Shown here: positions 10,001-22,584 of the stretch, one piece after another
How the letters are laid out: the number at the start of each line of letters is the position of its first letter
How positions within the stretch are numbered: the first letter of the stretch is position 1
NCBI GenBank assembly: GCA_003693705.1
Contig: RBZT01000771.1
Location: forward strand, 43,592 to 107,591
Source of the DNA: Polymyxa betae
Lineage: Eukaryota > Endomyxa > Phytomyxea > Plasmodiophorida > Plasmodiophoridae
Direction: 5' to 3'
DNA: 64,000 nt
Notes under the pieces: model-generated
Databases searched by the model: none
What the model was told of the DNA's origin: nothing
Seen by the model: the letters and a program-made list of their open reading frames with translations, nothing else
Translations under genes and position numbers: made by a program

Positions 10001-11224
10001 GGAAGGCTGCACGTATATAACTTTACGCTGTGCAAGTGCCCCGAATTCATCGTATATTCTACGTTCTGCTGATCCGTTCTATTCTGGTAAAACACTTTCA
10101 CTGTTTTCTTGTACCTAATCAACCTTTGCTAGATTCCAGTAAAACTTCCGAAAGTACCGGCACATCGAGTCCTGACGGAATCGTGGACCTACTTAAAATT
10201 TTGTCGGGTTCTGAAAACTGCAGCTGTATCCAACGTAATATAACATCGAGCATTTTTCCCGTTTTCTGATGATTTTCAGCGCTGGACGATGGAGAACAAT
10301 TGGAGCGGTCCTTGGCTATTTTGGATCAGATCTCCCATCAGGAAACAATGAAAATCGGGGTAGTTTATGTAGGGCCAGATCAAGTTGACGAACATGACAT
10401 CCTTAACAATGTTATCGGCTCATTGCGTTATCATCAAGTAGGCTCTAACAATATGGAGGCAGCGGTCTCCTTAGTTTGATGGCAACAGATGCTAATGTAC
10501 TTGGGCGAATCTTTGGTTTTAAGAGGAACCAAATCATATACGGGAGGGCTTGACCGGCACAATGACAACGATGGTCGTTTGACTTTAACATGGCTTGATT
10601 CATGTACACAGATCTGTTTTCATATAGCCACCATGATTCCGAATCGTTCTTCTGCTGCACGAGTATTTTTAAATCTCGGTTTGCGCTTCAAGTTTTTCAC
10701 AATTGCTCTGTAGGGAGAACACAAAAAGCGGCATATTGGCAACGATTTTGTCAATATTATCTACAACGACAACATCGACTTCAATTATGATCCGGATACT
10801 CTCTCTAGCCAGCTAAATTTCGTACAGATTATTGTAGAGCACGTTGGTGACGAACAATTTTCAATCAGTTTAAATATAAAGCCACATGTACCCGACTTCT
10901 GGTAGGCGAACTATTCCGGATTATGCTCAGCCGTGTGAAAGTTCATAATCAGGTTTCTTCATGAATGTCGAACGTTTCACATATCTACTCTCGGGCGTGT
11001 ATTAAGACAGCTTATCATCCAAGCACAGATTGCATGCTGGGTTATGCAGGTCTGTGTTTAGTTTGACTAAATGTCGCTGAACAGAATATAACTTTTCTAT
11101 TTAGCCTCAAAAGCTGCAAGAGACAGCTTGGCAGGTTCGATATCAGCAAATCCAACGTATTGCTGGCCGTCATGCTCTACGACCCGTATCGTCATCCATA
11201 GATCCTGCAATTGTTCCAACATGA
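7089..11224 (+). CDS. TSC2: Tuberin (TSC2), Rheb GTPase-activating protein, multi-exon
   Basis: The first two exons (about 7089-7496 and 7591-8891) encode helical, HEAT-like sequence typical of the tuberin N-terminal region. The C-terminal exons form the RapGAP-type domain: 10280-10437 (MKIGVVYVGPDQVDEHDILN), 10489-10662 (GGLDRHNDNDGRLTLTW then FHIATMIPN) and 10714 onward (KKRHIGNDFVNIIYND). The catalytic asparagine thumb, N in GNDFV, is present. The final exon reads LQETAWQVRYQQIQRIAGRH, like the tuberin tail. Tuberin with TSC1 converts Rheb-GTP to GDP and restrains TORC1. Exon borders between 8.9 and 10.3 kb are only partly worked out, and several introns are 45-95 nt. It is shorter than the human protein because the long phospho-regulatory linker is nearly absent. 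No TSC1 gene is seen here. Confidence 0.88.
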
Positions 11225-11367
11225 CATAATTCCATTATTTATAATAATACATTCAGTAATATATTGCATTGTTCAAATAGTCACGTAATGAAACTAATGG
11301 AACTCTTGGAAAGTATCATACTGTTATATGAGGTTATGATATAGTCTCCGGGGCTTTATAGAGATTG

Positions 11368-13914
11368 ATGTTGTTGCCTGAGAGAATAGGTCAACTTGAG
11401 CGATGCATTGCGGCTGTAGATCGAGCCCATTCTCTTCATAGCCGCCTACTGACTGTCAGCGAATCATATCACGACCTCTATCCAATATGTATGCAGATAG
11501 CAGGGTCTGGCCAGCTCGCGCGCTAATGAATGTCATAGATAAGCAGATCCAACCGTATGTCCTCAATAAAGATTGGAATGTATCGCCGACTGAAATCGCC
11601 GACTTCATTCACGATGGCCTCGACAAAGTTCGAAACGCCTCGGGCAACTTAGAAATGCTCTCTTCGCTTCAAGGTCAGTCGAACAGAATCTGGTAGATTA
11701 TTATCGAAATGCGTCATGTAGAATTTGCATCAGAAGACCTGAAAAGATTGCAATCGAAACAGCTAACCGATCGTCTGGTGGCATTAGAGAAGGCTGTTCG
11801 CCTGCGAAAGAAACGAATCGCTGATCTCGTAGAACGGGTGGAAAACGTCGCACAAACATACTACGATGGGGTCTGGTTTCGCCTTTTTAGCTTTTGAATT
11901 GTCGCTCTAATATTCATTTAGATCCATCAGATATCTCGTAAACTCGTTGATCTTAGTGAAAGCACTCGATCGTTAGAACTAAATACAAAGCCCTTGAGCA
12001 GGTCTTCCTACTTATTCGACTCATGTCGCTGACAAACAATTTTGAAATCATCGCGTTTGCTTCCGAGCGCCTCATATCTATCGTGGCGAGCGCGTGCCAA
12101 CGATCTTTCATTCGATCAGCGAGGTCGCCCTTGATCGACCGGGGCGCCACGCCGATGGAAGGGTCGCTGGAAAAGCTGACCAATAATAAGCTCGGCCTGA
12201 ACTACTATCAAAAACGCCATTTCCGCCTGGAATGGTCGAAACTCAAATATTACGCCAGGCCGGAAGACGACCAGGAGAAGGGTTCTATCAACCTGGCTGA
12301 GATGCATGGCGCCTATCTATCCGATGAGGACTCCCAGCGGAAGACCATCGTCTTGCTATTCGGGAATCGCAGCATCTTCTTGCTGGCTCCGGATCCGGAA
12401 GAAGCTGCCGCTTGGGTCTATAATCTTCGTAGCTATACGAAACGGGTGTCGCCCAGCGATCCGATTCCCATGCCACGACATATCGCCAGATCTCTTCTCG
12501 TCCTCATTAACTCCTGCAAAAACCAAGGCGGGACTAAACAAGAGGGGTAGAAAGCATTGTCGAGGCGTTCGGCGATCGCGTCTCTGAAATGGCTGCGTAG
12601 GCTGTTTCGCGTTCCCGGAAGGGCGTCGGAAATCAAATCGATTTGTCGGTCGGTGTATCTGAATCGGACCACGATTCTAACACAGGAAGAGGCTCGAGAT
12701 GTGGAATCCACAGCTGGTGCTATCAAGCGGCTGCTGTGGTGTCTTCCGGAACCGCTCTTCACGAAGACTCGCGTTGAGCCTATGATTAAGTCACAAAATC
12801 CAGAGAAGATACGCGAGCTGATTCTGGTTTGAACAAGTTTTTGTGTTTCACGACGATTTCGTTGTTTGGGGATGCCTCGTTTCTTGGAATTAGACTTGAT
12901 TGCGTTTGTTTTTTATAAAAGCGTTTCTTTAGTGATTGCAAGTTAATATTCGCTTCTTTACAGGAGATGCCGTTAGACAATCGTGTAGTGTCGAACAACC
13001 TATTCGGTCTGCTGAAGGAAGTCTGTGATAACACAGCCTCGACAAAGATGACGCCACTATCGCTGGGCATGTGCTTCTCGCCCTGCCTATCCGGAGCCGA
13101 GACCGGTGCCATCTTCGAGATGAAGGCGCTGTTCACGCTCATCATCAACGACTACGCCGATATCTTCAGAGATATCCCTCTTACTTTAGAATCCGACGAA
13201 TCGCTCACAACCAACATTGTCGATTGCCTATCGAAAACGTCGTCGGCGCGCGCCATCACCGCCGTACTGGCCGAAAACGGCGGAGACATTCAGGCCACGT
13301 TGAAACGCAAATCGCAGTTCGTCTGGGATTCGATTCGGCCGCGGGTCTCGACGGCCGCCACGTCCAAGCCGCAATCGATGAAGCCGAGGCCGTCCATACC
13401 GAATTTCGTCGAAACGAAACCGGAGCCGTTCAAAGGTGCTCCGGGGGCAACAACGAGCATGGCTTTGGCGTCCGCAGCGTTCCCATCGTTATCGAACGTT
13501 CATGACGACAACGACGATGGGAAAGTGTCACCGAAAATCCAGCAGCAGCTCGATCATCTACGAAATCGGGTTCACGAGCTCGAAGAGCGCTGCGCATATT
13601 GGCGGAATAAAGCGGAGGCGGCGGAAGCGGCCTTGGCGGCTGTGAAGACGTCGCCGATGCAGGCGTTGCCGAGGAAGTCGGTGAAATCAGCCACGGCCAA
13701 CAACCTCGTGATCAGGACGTCGATTCCGGCAAGGCAGGCGCCACAATCGGATGATGAGATCTCCAGCGAGGACGGCCTCACGACCGACGATGACGCCTAT
13801 CGAACAGCAATGCCGGAAATCAGCAACGAATCGAAGACTGACGAGGAGATCAGCGATCTGAGCGATGAAGACAGCTCGATCGTGGCGCCGCCGATTTCTG
13901 TGGCGCCATCATGA
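11368..13914 (+). CDS. BAR-like, PH and RhoGAP domain protein (GRAF/oligophrenin-like layout)
   Basis: Seven exons (11368-11488, 11539-11673, 11722-11870, 11922-11955, 11991-12546, 12601-12826, 12964-13914) join in frame to 723 residues. Order: helical coiled-coil N-terminus compatible with a BAR domain (1-190), PH domain (about 200-310: MEGSLEKLTNNKL to AAAWVYNLRSY), RhoGAP domain (about 330-500) with arginine finger in GLFRVPGR and the KMTPLSLGMCFSPCLSG motif, then a low-complexity linker, a coiled coil (QQQLDHLRNRVHELEERCAY) and an acidic Ser/Asp tail. It should switch off a Rho/Rac/Cdc42 GTPase at membranes. Introns run 35-54 nt except the last (137 nt). The 35-nt intron 11956-11990 is among the shortest here. 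Confidence 0.88.
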
Positions 13915-13966
13915 TATACAACAAATAACTAACACGAACGAGCCATGAAATAAACTCGTCGAGCGT

Positions 13967-14413
13967 TTATGCAGCAGCTTGAGGCGTTTCCGTTTCGGTT
14001 GGTGGCTCTGGTTGGGCGGACTCCCAGGGCTTCCAATCGGCCATAGTTGGAATCAGGTTAAGCTCAGCCTCGGCCTGCTCGATGAGTTCCTCAACCTGGC
14101 CATCATTGATTAAGGCCTCGATCTTGTTGCAATCGTCGTTCTCCTGGACGACCTTCAGGCGGAAGTTCGAGATCTGCTCGACGCCTTGCCGATATTGGGC
14201 GCTCTCAGGGATAACCTAAACCTATCGGATTCATTCCAATGATATTGAAGCGGCAGGGTTTAAGCCGCCGACCTTGATCTCTTCCAGGGTTTTGGCGTAC
14301 AGACCGAGCAGCACCTCACGAGCATTGGCGACAACGGGGACGCCTTTCAACCCAGTGGTTGATTTGATATTGGCGGAGAATGGCCGAATCACGGCCCGAC
14401 TAAGACGAAGCAT
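13967..14413 (-). CDS. NDUFA5: NADH:ubiquinone oxidoreductase subunit A5 (complex I B13)
   Basis: Two exons (14413-14273 and 14215-13967; 57-nt intron) give 129 residues. Matching landmarks are STTGLKGVPVVANAREVLL..LYAKTLEEI, then VEQISNFRLKVVQEN and VEELIEQAEAELNLIPTM followed by WKPWE, the LYR-associated helical subunit pattern of B13. It is an accessory subunit of the matrix arm of mitochondrial complex I. It ends 52 bp from the convergent RhoGAP gene. With NDUFB3 at 28.7 kb it shows the organism keeps a complete respiratory complex I. Confidence 0.9.
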
Positions 14414-14669
14414 CCACTAATAGACGAGCGAAAGACCTCGGAAAGATAATGAGCTTAAACGATAAAGCGTCACTGTTCAAGTTAAATCAAATAACACATC
14501 TGAAATTTGAAAATTGCGCCACTGAGAACTCTTTCACGCACTTTATTTAGTCACATGGTGCAAGGAAACTACGCACATTTTTAGTAAGTGTAGCAAGATG
14601 TTGGAGGAATTTGCTGTTTGAGAAAGGTTCATGATATAAACAAACAACTCTAAAAAAATATATTTATGA

Positions 14670-17600
14670 TTATGTAGCGATGGCGGACTCATCGAGGTTG
14701 TTGTTGTTGTTGTTGCTGGTATCGACATTGGAGCTGTCGTTGGATTGGAACAGAGCGGCGGCCAGCTCCATCTTCTGGGCCTGGTTCAGATCCGGTCGTT
14801 GCAGAATCTGCACAAGACGCGCCTTCATGTGCGGCTGCTTTTGAACCAGTTGTCTGAGCAAGAACATATTGCCCTGGTCGATCTCACCGTTAACCTGGTC
14901 GAGATCGTGGCTGCTATTAGAGACCGCTATAGCAGGCGGGATGCTTTCAGGAGGTGCCATCATAACAGGCGACATCGCTAATGGAACTGAGGCAGCTCGC
15001 ATCAATGGTGTTGTTACTGTTGGAGGCATCTTCGTCCCGCGAACTGATGGCGATGTGATTTGTTGTGGTGGCGCCATCGCCGACATCTTCTTGGATTCGT
15101 GCGTTCGATCACGAAGAGCACGAAGCTCGACAATTTGCCTAGGACTTAGAGTCGATCCAATATTCGCATGCGGAATCATCAGCCCTGAACACATTTTAAG
15201 TTTCAGCAATGTCAAACGAAAAAAAGCTGCCACGTTTGTGTCCGGCGGTGAGGGCAGCTGCATGAGAAGCATGTGATCGCATCAGTGCCTCCTTGAAAGC
15301 TTCTGCCGGGATGCCACTAAGCGGCGTTCTTAAAGCTAATTTACATTGGATATGGTTTTGCATGATGACTGAGGCTGATTTAGAATTCTGTTAGTTTGGC
15401 CACTGAACGACACTTACTTCGAACGGCGCCGGAGATGACTTCGAATGACTTCTCAGCAGTGGCTTTGTTTCGGATCTGGCTACGATATCTGAGCCATTCC
15501 AAAGCCGATCGGTAAGCCATCTGCGGGTCGGCATTCGGCAGCGGAGGGACTGAAACAAGACGTTGGACGAATTCAAGCGACCAGAAAAACCCACGAACCT
15601 GGAGTGCCAGGATTGCTGATGGCTTGAAGTTTCTCCCAAAGACGCGGCCCGATTTCCTTGGCCTTTCGAACAAGGAGCGAGAAGCGGTCCGAACACATTT
15701 TCGGCGTCCTGAGCCGTCCACGAACAACCAGATCGGATTCTGCAATCGCAGTTAGCAACTAGAATGGAAACTTGAGCGAGGCAACCGACCCAGAAAGTTG
15801 GACGCTATCTGGAAATTGGGCCCGAATAGAATCGCCGAACAGACAATGAGCGCATCCTGGCAGATGATCAATACGAAGGCGAAATAGTGATCGAAAGGAG
15901 GGAAACCTCTTCGTCGCTGAACGGAACTGGATGCGACATGGCGATCGGTTTCGGAAGAGCGCTTGGCGCCATTGATACAACAGGTTCATCAGCACGAGGC
16001 CGCTTGATTGCAGGACCTTCGGTGGGAACTTCGTCGCTCTTGCGTTTGGTTGGGACAAGCTGCTTTTTCGCGATTCGAATGCGCATCGTTCCGCTGACGT
16101 CGTCCACGATGATGGTGGCAAGACGAGGCCCACGACGCCGTAGTTTCTTCTTCTTCTTTCGTGGCAGCCCTGTTCGAGTACGGAACATCTGCGCCTGAGA
16201 TTCGGCGGAGGCGAACAAACCCCATCTATAGGGATCATTCGGATCGTCTTCTGATTGCAAAGGCGTCGCAAACATCTCCGACTACAGACGTCAGCGATAG
16301 ATACAGAGCCCATTGATAAACGTACTGCTGAGAGAGGCGCAGGTGGGCACTTCACAATCGGGTCATACACGAGCTTGTGACGAAGGGCGAAATTGCGAAG
16401 CTGTGCCTCCATGGGCATCAGCTTTGATCTCCTGTAGAAAAGAGCCGGTTGTGACGAGGTCGAAATGAGACTTCCGGCGGCGATTACGACTCCATGCGGC
16501 AAGACGTCGTTTTGCTGATTGATGATAAGGAATTCATAGAGGCGAACATCGCTGAATCTTACATCAGCAGGCGGCTTGTATTTGCTTCGAATTGTAGACA
16601 GAGCCAACTTTGTATCATGCGGAAGTGGATTCGGAAACGACGCCTGTGTCCTGGGAGCCGTCTCCCCAATCGCATTCGAAAGCGACAGTATCCTAACCGG
16701 ATCCACGATGATGGATGGCGCATCCGGCAAAATCTCCGATGGATTCCTCTTCAATGCCCAGAGCTGAACCCATATTAGAGCCATACAGAGAAGGAGAATA
16801 TCAACGGTGTACTTCGAATGGTCTTAAGAGATAGGACAAACCCGTCCCGATCTGAGGGATGGACTGGGTTAAAGCATCCGAATCACCCTCGATCTGGGAT
16901 CTGAATCTTCTCCATATCTATACGACTTGTTATCGAATGACAGATAGACGCGCCCAAAAACCATACACTTAAAGCGACCGTGTCGATGGGGGTTTCCGCA
17001 CGAGTGATGATGGCTTCGGCTTCGTTCTGATTCTAGAATTGACAATGAATAGATAACTTTGAGAGATGGAATGGCGTACAGATTCGATTGCAGAAGCCTC
17101 CGAGAAAGGACCGAACAGGAGCTGGTCGAAGTCCATCTGAGAGAAGGCCACCTGGGTCGACGTTAGCAAAGAACACTCAAACCAAAGCCAAGCTCGACTA
17201 CATTGGCAAATCGGTAGGCGTATTCGTCAAAGGTATCTTTGACGATGAAGCGAGATAGCTGAAAATCGCCAAGACGGGCAGATCGCGAAAGACATTGCTC
17301 CATCTAAGACGCAATTAGGGCCATATTAGTGGACAGAGCTAATGCACACCAGTTGTCGTGAGGTCGGGTTCCAGTCGTGTTCGAACACAATTACGGATGA
17401 GAACAGCGACAAGCTCGGATACGAAAACACCGACATCGTTCTAGAGGATGTTAAGTAGATGAAAGGCGCCTGTTCCGACACATAGTCCAATGCGAATCGC
17501 CCGATGGATGGATTGGTTGGAATCGGAAGTTCGCGAATCTACAGTGAATTTAGCGAAAGGAAGAGAGCAATAGGTCGACATACATAGCGGAAACGATGAC

Positions 17601-20425
17601 GTCCCAGAAAGCGTTGGATGACATCCAGAGTCTGACAGCTACAAGCTATAATGACAATACGAGCCGAGGGCCTATATTGCTCTCGTAACATGTCGTATAA
17701 AGCCCGAAGTTTGCCCGAGTCGCCAACCAGAAAACGAGGCTCGCCAATATCCAGATATCCGTCCTAAGGAACAATCAGAAAAGCAAAAAGTGAAATCCAA
17801 AAAATGAAATGCAAATCTCATAATGACGAAACTGAAGAAAAAGGAAATGTACTTTGTGATCGGAGTGCAAATCAAGCGAAGAGATTCGAGCAATAGCAGC
17901 TGGAACAAAAACATTTCTGGAAAGCTGAATCGATGGTGAATCGCGATAGGTGTCAACCACAGTTGAGTCGAGATCGGCAATGAGCCCTGGCAAAGCGACA
18001 GAGAGCCACCTCGGGAACGTCACCGATTGATGATGCGGATCGAGCGCGGATTCCAGACAACATCGAAGTGCATTGGCGGACCTCGAAAACTTCGCACCAT
18101 CCAGTCTTCTGGGCAGAAGGCGCTCAATAAAACATTGCATGAGCTGCCTAGAAACAGCACGGAGCGGGTCCCTTTGAACGAATAGACGTTGCGCATAAGC
18201 CGGACCAATCTCGAAAAGAATGCTATGCCTGGAATACACGGGTCTGAACAAATCAGGATGCGTACAGATCTGATGCATTCATCAGAAACCAAAATCAATG
18301 TGGTTCAATTAAAGTACAGAATGCAATCGGGTAACAGCGCGAACGAGATCTGGCAGAGTGGTGAGAGATTCAACAGGAGCGACTTCGTCATAGAGAAGCG
18401 ATTGCCTTTCAGACAAGCTGAGCGGAATGACATATTCATTCAGGCAGGGCAGCTGTCCTTGAACTAAAAAGATTCAGCAAGATTTAACAAACGGGAAACT
18501 GGTTACCATCGGTGAGAGTCCTGCGTAAACAAAACGCATTCAGAAAGTCGTGACCGAGAATGCCTTCACAGCGCAATGGTTTCTGATTGCCCAATGATTC
18601 CTAAAACAATATTGAGTGATGTTTGAGGTTGAAGCTTGAGGGCGAACATATAGTTGGGAGAGATCGCGGAACGTCCTGGGAGCAATGAAGTTCAGCAACG
18701 ACAACTGACTCCTTTGCAGATCGGTCTGCAGTGACGCCAAATGACGGAACAGCAGAATCCGAACGCATGCATTGAGCTTGGTTAAGCTCGACCAGCGAGC
18801 GGATGTGAAATCAATCGCGGAATCTTCGGGAGAATCAATGGCGATGCATTTCCACGACTGCGACATGAGATGGACATCATCAAGTGGCATCTCGAACGAT
18901 GTTATAACAACAGAGTTCGGAGGCAGCTCCGACGGCCATGACTCCCTGGAGCTGTTTTAAGCATTGCTAGCAAAACACAAACAATGAAACGGCACCTATT
19001 TGTATAAACGAAAGCGTTCGAGTTCGGATATCGGCATTTGAGTTCAGAGTCCCATCGTAGCAGATTCAAAGGCGTTGTGATGACCAAATGGGGTGCGGAT
19101 TCTAACGACATCCACGCCATCACCGATATGCGCTTACCCAGACCTAGAATCTGTCAGAACATGAAACGATGCGTTCCATGGAACGTCAACCTTGATCATC
19201 AGCAATGATGAAACTCGCAGGAGAGATCAGAGTGCTAACGGCCTCCAGCCAGGCAACGCATTGCCTTTGGTGTTGGTGCAAAGACGTGTTGCTTAGAGGG
19301 TCGCCGAAATCTGCAATCGGTTCGCCGAACCTTAAGCGAACCATGGCGTCGCGTTGAGCCACGAGCTGATTCAAATAGGGTTCCCGCCATTCTAACAAGC
19401 ACCGCCATCAGTCGATATCAGAAGACTCAGCCTGATAATAACCTTCATCCAGACCGCTAACAGATTTCTGCGACAGCATGCTGCAGGAACGGAAATATTC
19501 CTGACAAAGGTCAAAACACGAACAAATCTTGATAGGCAGCGATTCTCACATTGATCGGGTTGGTATCGATGGCGAGGTCGTTGTAAATGCCCCTCGCATA
19601 TTGATCAGATCGTTGTACGACCAGATCGAGCGGCGCCCGATTGCGCTGCATACTCTGCAGTCGGCGGATGGTGGACCAGAACTCGGAGATCATCTGGGAC
19701 GCTCTTCTGGCTTGCGTCCACCTCTGAATCTCCACGACTCGTTCGTTCATGCGGACCGCCTTCTCCTTGCGCTCCAGTAACGATTTCGTCTGTTTGGCGA
19801 CCGACAGCGCCAACGTCCGTTTCCACGTATCTTCGTGCATGAAATCGGCCGCCATCCAGCGCATCTCCTCAAGAACGCAATCCCAATTCGTTCGAAGACG
19901 AGGCGGTTCTTTCTGCGGCGGGAGGCGTTTGCCAGCGCGTTGCTGGAACTGAACGATCTTCTCCTGAATGGCAGCGCGTTCCTTCACCAATTCGTTCAGA
20001 TCAGCACGCTGGGTTCCCTTCAAGTAAAGCTGCTGCAATCTTGAATAAACAAAATCGGGTTTCTTGGCCGCAGAAGGCGCCTTGGACGTGTCTGCGTTCT
20101 TGGCAATCGCACCGTTTGGGCCCTCAGCATTATTCGCATCAGTTTCATCTGGTGTAATACCAGCCGCTGTTCCCTCTTCTGTCGACTGGGCAGCAGCTTC
20201 GCCCATCTCGGCAAGAAGCAGAGTCAACTCCTGGTTTAATAGCCCGCGCCTTCACAAACGTATTAAATCTACCGGAAAAACAAAAACGAAATTGAAAAAC
20301 CTGGTACGAAGCTTAGCGAGGGCATTTCGAAGTTGAGCGGCAATAGCAATCCGACTGCGATCGCTTCCAAAGTCGATCCCAACCAAACGACTTGTCACAT
20401 CGACGGCAAGTCTACCCGGCTCCAT
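14670..20425 (-). CDS. EP400/Eaf1-type HSA-SNF2-SANT protein with degenerate ATPase motifs
   Basis: Multi-exon gene starting MEPGRLAVDV at 20425. Order: HSA domain (around 19.83-19.90 kb, WDCVLEEMRWMAADF), SNF2 N-lobe (QHQRQCVAWLEAV onward), C-lobe, basic linker, SANT-like domain (about 15.6-15.9 kb, RGRLRTPKMCSDRF) and a Gln/Asn-rich tail (ARLVQILQRPDLNQAQKM). The layout and the phrase ICTHPDLFRPVYSRHS match the EP400/Domino family and, without the motor, fungal Eaf1/Vid21, scaffold of the NuA4 histone acetyltransferase. The motor is damaged: Walker A reads DDQGLGKR instead of DEMGLGKT, motif II DSPED instead of DEGH/DEAH, motif III LFRHLASLQ instead of LTGTPLQN, and motif VI lacks the arginine pattern. 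It is therefore probably a scaffold without ATPase activity. Several exon borders in 15.3-18.5 kb are approximate. Confidence 0.85.
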
Positions 20426-20453
20426 CTTTTACAGATAAAAAATCAATAAAAGG

Positions 20454-20966
20454 ATGCGATTAGGCGATCAATATCCGTATGCCATGCACATCCAGACCCA
20501 GAGCCGGGCGCTTATTGGACCGGGCAGATTCCGGCCGTATGGGGTGCAAACAGTCGTCCTAGATCCGACCGGACGTGACGCGACGACGCCCCTGGTTCGG
20601 TAAGGACCGGGTTGAGAATGCCGATTGACACCTTATAGCCGCCGTCTCTTGGTGTTATCGGTGCCCAATATCGCGCTACAACAGCGCACCGCGGGAAACC
20701 GCCAGAATTTCCGTAAAAACTTTCAAACTTTCACATCGAAAATTCATCCAAGGCCTGTTTCTGATCTCATGATAAAGTCATCGTATAAAGCATTAATATC
20801 ATGGATACATCGCTTGGATAGAATGCACTGGATCCATCCTGGGAAACAAGTGAAAATGAGAAAAAAGCCAAGTGCGAAGATCGTGGCAAGCCATCATGCC
20901 TCTGATCATCCCCAACAAACACCTTCAGGCGCTCCTATGTGGACACGAAGGAAATTTCCTGCATAG
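20454..20966 (+). CDS. Small basic protein, unrecognised
   Basis: Two exons (20454-20599 and 20639-20966, 39-nt intron with GTAAGG donor and TTATAG acceptor) join in frame to about 157 residues, rich in Arg and Lys. The N-terminal part reads ALIGPGRFRPYGVQTVVLD. I do not recognise the family. A small ribosomal or mitoribosomal protein would fit the size and charge but is a guess. Its ATG lies only 28 bp from the start codon of the EP400-like gene on the opposite strand, so the two must share promoter sequence or overlap at their 5' ends. Confidence 0.45.
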
Positions 20967-21119
20967 TTTCTGCTCGAGCCACGGGCGACCCATGGCGAAA
21001 CTCGTCTCAAATATAAAGAAGAGTTCTTCATGATTTGAAAAATGCCGTTCACAATGAAGGCGCAGCCACTTTCAAATTCATTTTGATTTCAGTATCAATA
21101 ACGCGGCCCTGATTCGGTC

Positions 21120-22370
21120 ATGTCGTCGCCCTCGTCAGCGCCAATGGCCGTCGATCTAACCGTTGAGCCCAAAGTTCAATCGTCGAGGCCAGCTTTACCG
21201 CCTGGATCCATGGAGCAACCTTGGCTGGAGAAATATCGCCCAATGGTTCTGGATGATGTTGTCGGCAATGAACCCACTATCAAACGGTTAAAGGTTTGTT
21301 GGCGGTCGGCGGTTACCTTGGTCTGTTTACAAGATGATTTAGGTCATTGCTGGCGATGGAAACCTGCCGAATATTATTATCGCTGGGCCGCCAGGTACAG
21401 GAAAAACAACCAGCATTATGTGTCTAGCTCGACAATTGCTTGGCGATGCGATGAAGAACGCTGTCCTGGAATTGAATGCTTCAGATGAACGGTATAAGCT
21501 GGTAGCTATCAAACAGTATCGCGTTAATCCTACTTTAGAGGTATTGACGTTGTTCGGAATTCGATCAAACAGTTCGCACAGCAACGTGTCGCTGGTCTGC
21601 CACCGAATCGTCATAAAATCATCATTCTTGATGAAGCGGATAGCATGACCGTCGGTGCTCAGCAGGCTCTGAGGCGGACCATGGAAATCTACTCGGATAC
21701 TACACGATTTGCATTAGCATGTAATATTTCCAGTAAAATCATCGAACCCATCCAGAGTCTGAAAATTATTCTGCTAAATTTAAAAAATTAATCAAGTTTA
21801 GGTCGATGCGCAATCGTTAGGTTTAACCGTTTGTCTGATGAAGAGATATTGGCGCGATTGCTTTCTGTTCTTGAAACGGAAGGCATAACAACGTTCACGA
21901 ACGATGGTCTCGAGGCCATTCTTTTTACAGCTGAAGGAGATATGCGAAACGCAATCAACAATTTGCAATCGACTTATGCTGGCTTCGGCTTGATCAACGC
22001 CGACAATGTTTTCAAGGTCTGCGATCAACCTCATCCAAAGGTGTTGCAGTACCTGCTATCTCAGTGCCAGCAAGCAGCAATTCGGCAAGCGCTGGCTGCA
22101 TTTCAAGGTGACGATCAGTTCGGAATCCCTTGAGTGCGTTTTAAACAATGAATAGGTCTGTGGTTGCAAGGGTACTCAGCCATTGATATCGTTTCGACTC
22201 TGTTTCGAGTATGTAAAACTGCCGATATGGAACCATCGCTTAAGCTTAATTTTATTCGAGAAATCGGATTCGTGCATCTACGAATTGCCAATGGCCTCGA
22301 CACAAATCTGCAGCTTTGTGGACTCATTTCGAAGCTATGCCTGCTTGCTGCTGGCAAGTCTTTTGACTAA
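21120..22370 (+). CDS. RFC2: Replication factor C subunit (human RFC2 / yeast Rfc4)
   Basis: Five exons (21120-21293, 21343-21491, 21539-21756, 21802-22107, 22156-22370; introns 45-49 nt) join in frame to 353 residues, the usual size. Motifs seen: Walker [11 protein letters not shown], Walker [10 protein letters not shown], the arginine-finger region ending EPIQSRCAIVRF, and the subunit-specific phrases [21 protein letters not shown] and [16 protein letters not shown]. This is a small AAA+ subunit of the clamp loader that places PCNA on primed DNA in the nucleus. All catalytic residues look intact. Confidence 0.96.
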
Positions 22371-22584
22371 AAATGTCTGTATATGTAAAAATCATATTCT
22401 ATTCCAAGCTATCCAATGTTAGCCATTAGCCGCATCAGATGTTATGAAGCGTTCGTGATGAGATGTCGGCTTGTCCTACGTTTCAAACCTCAATCTATTG
22501 CACAATGCATCACGCATTAGCTTTCTTCAATAATCAGCGGAAGCACAAAAATAAGATCGATTATTGGTACAGTTGCCCAAAACA

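Noticed and set aside
15887-16198. 103-codon plus-strand frame
   Set aside because: Antisense to the basic linker of the EP400-like gene; the Phe-rich stretch is the reverse of a lysine run.
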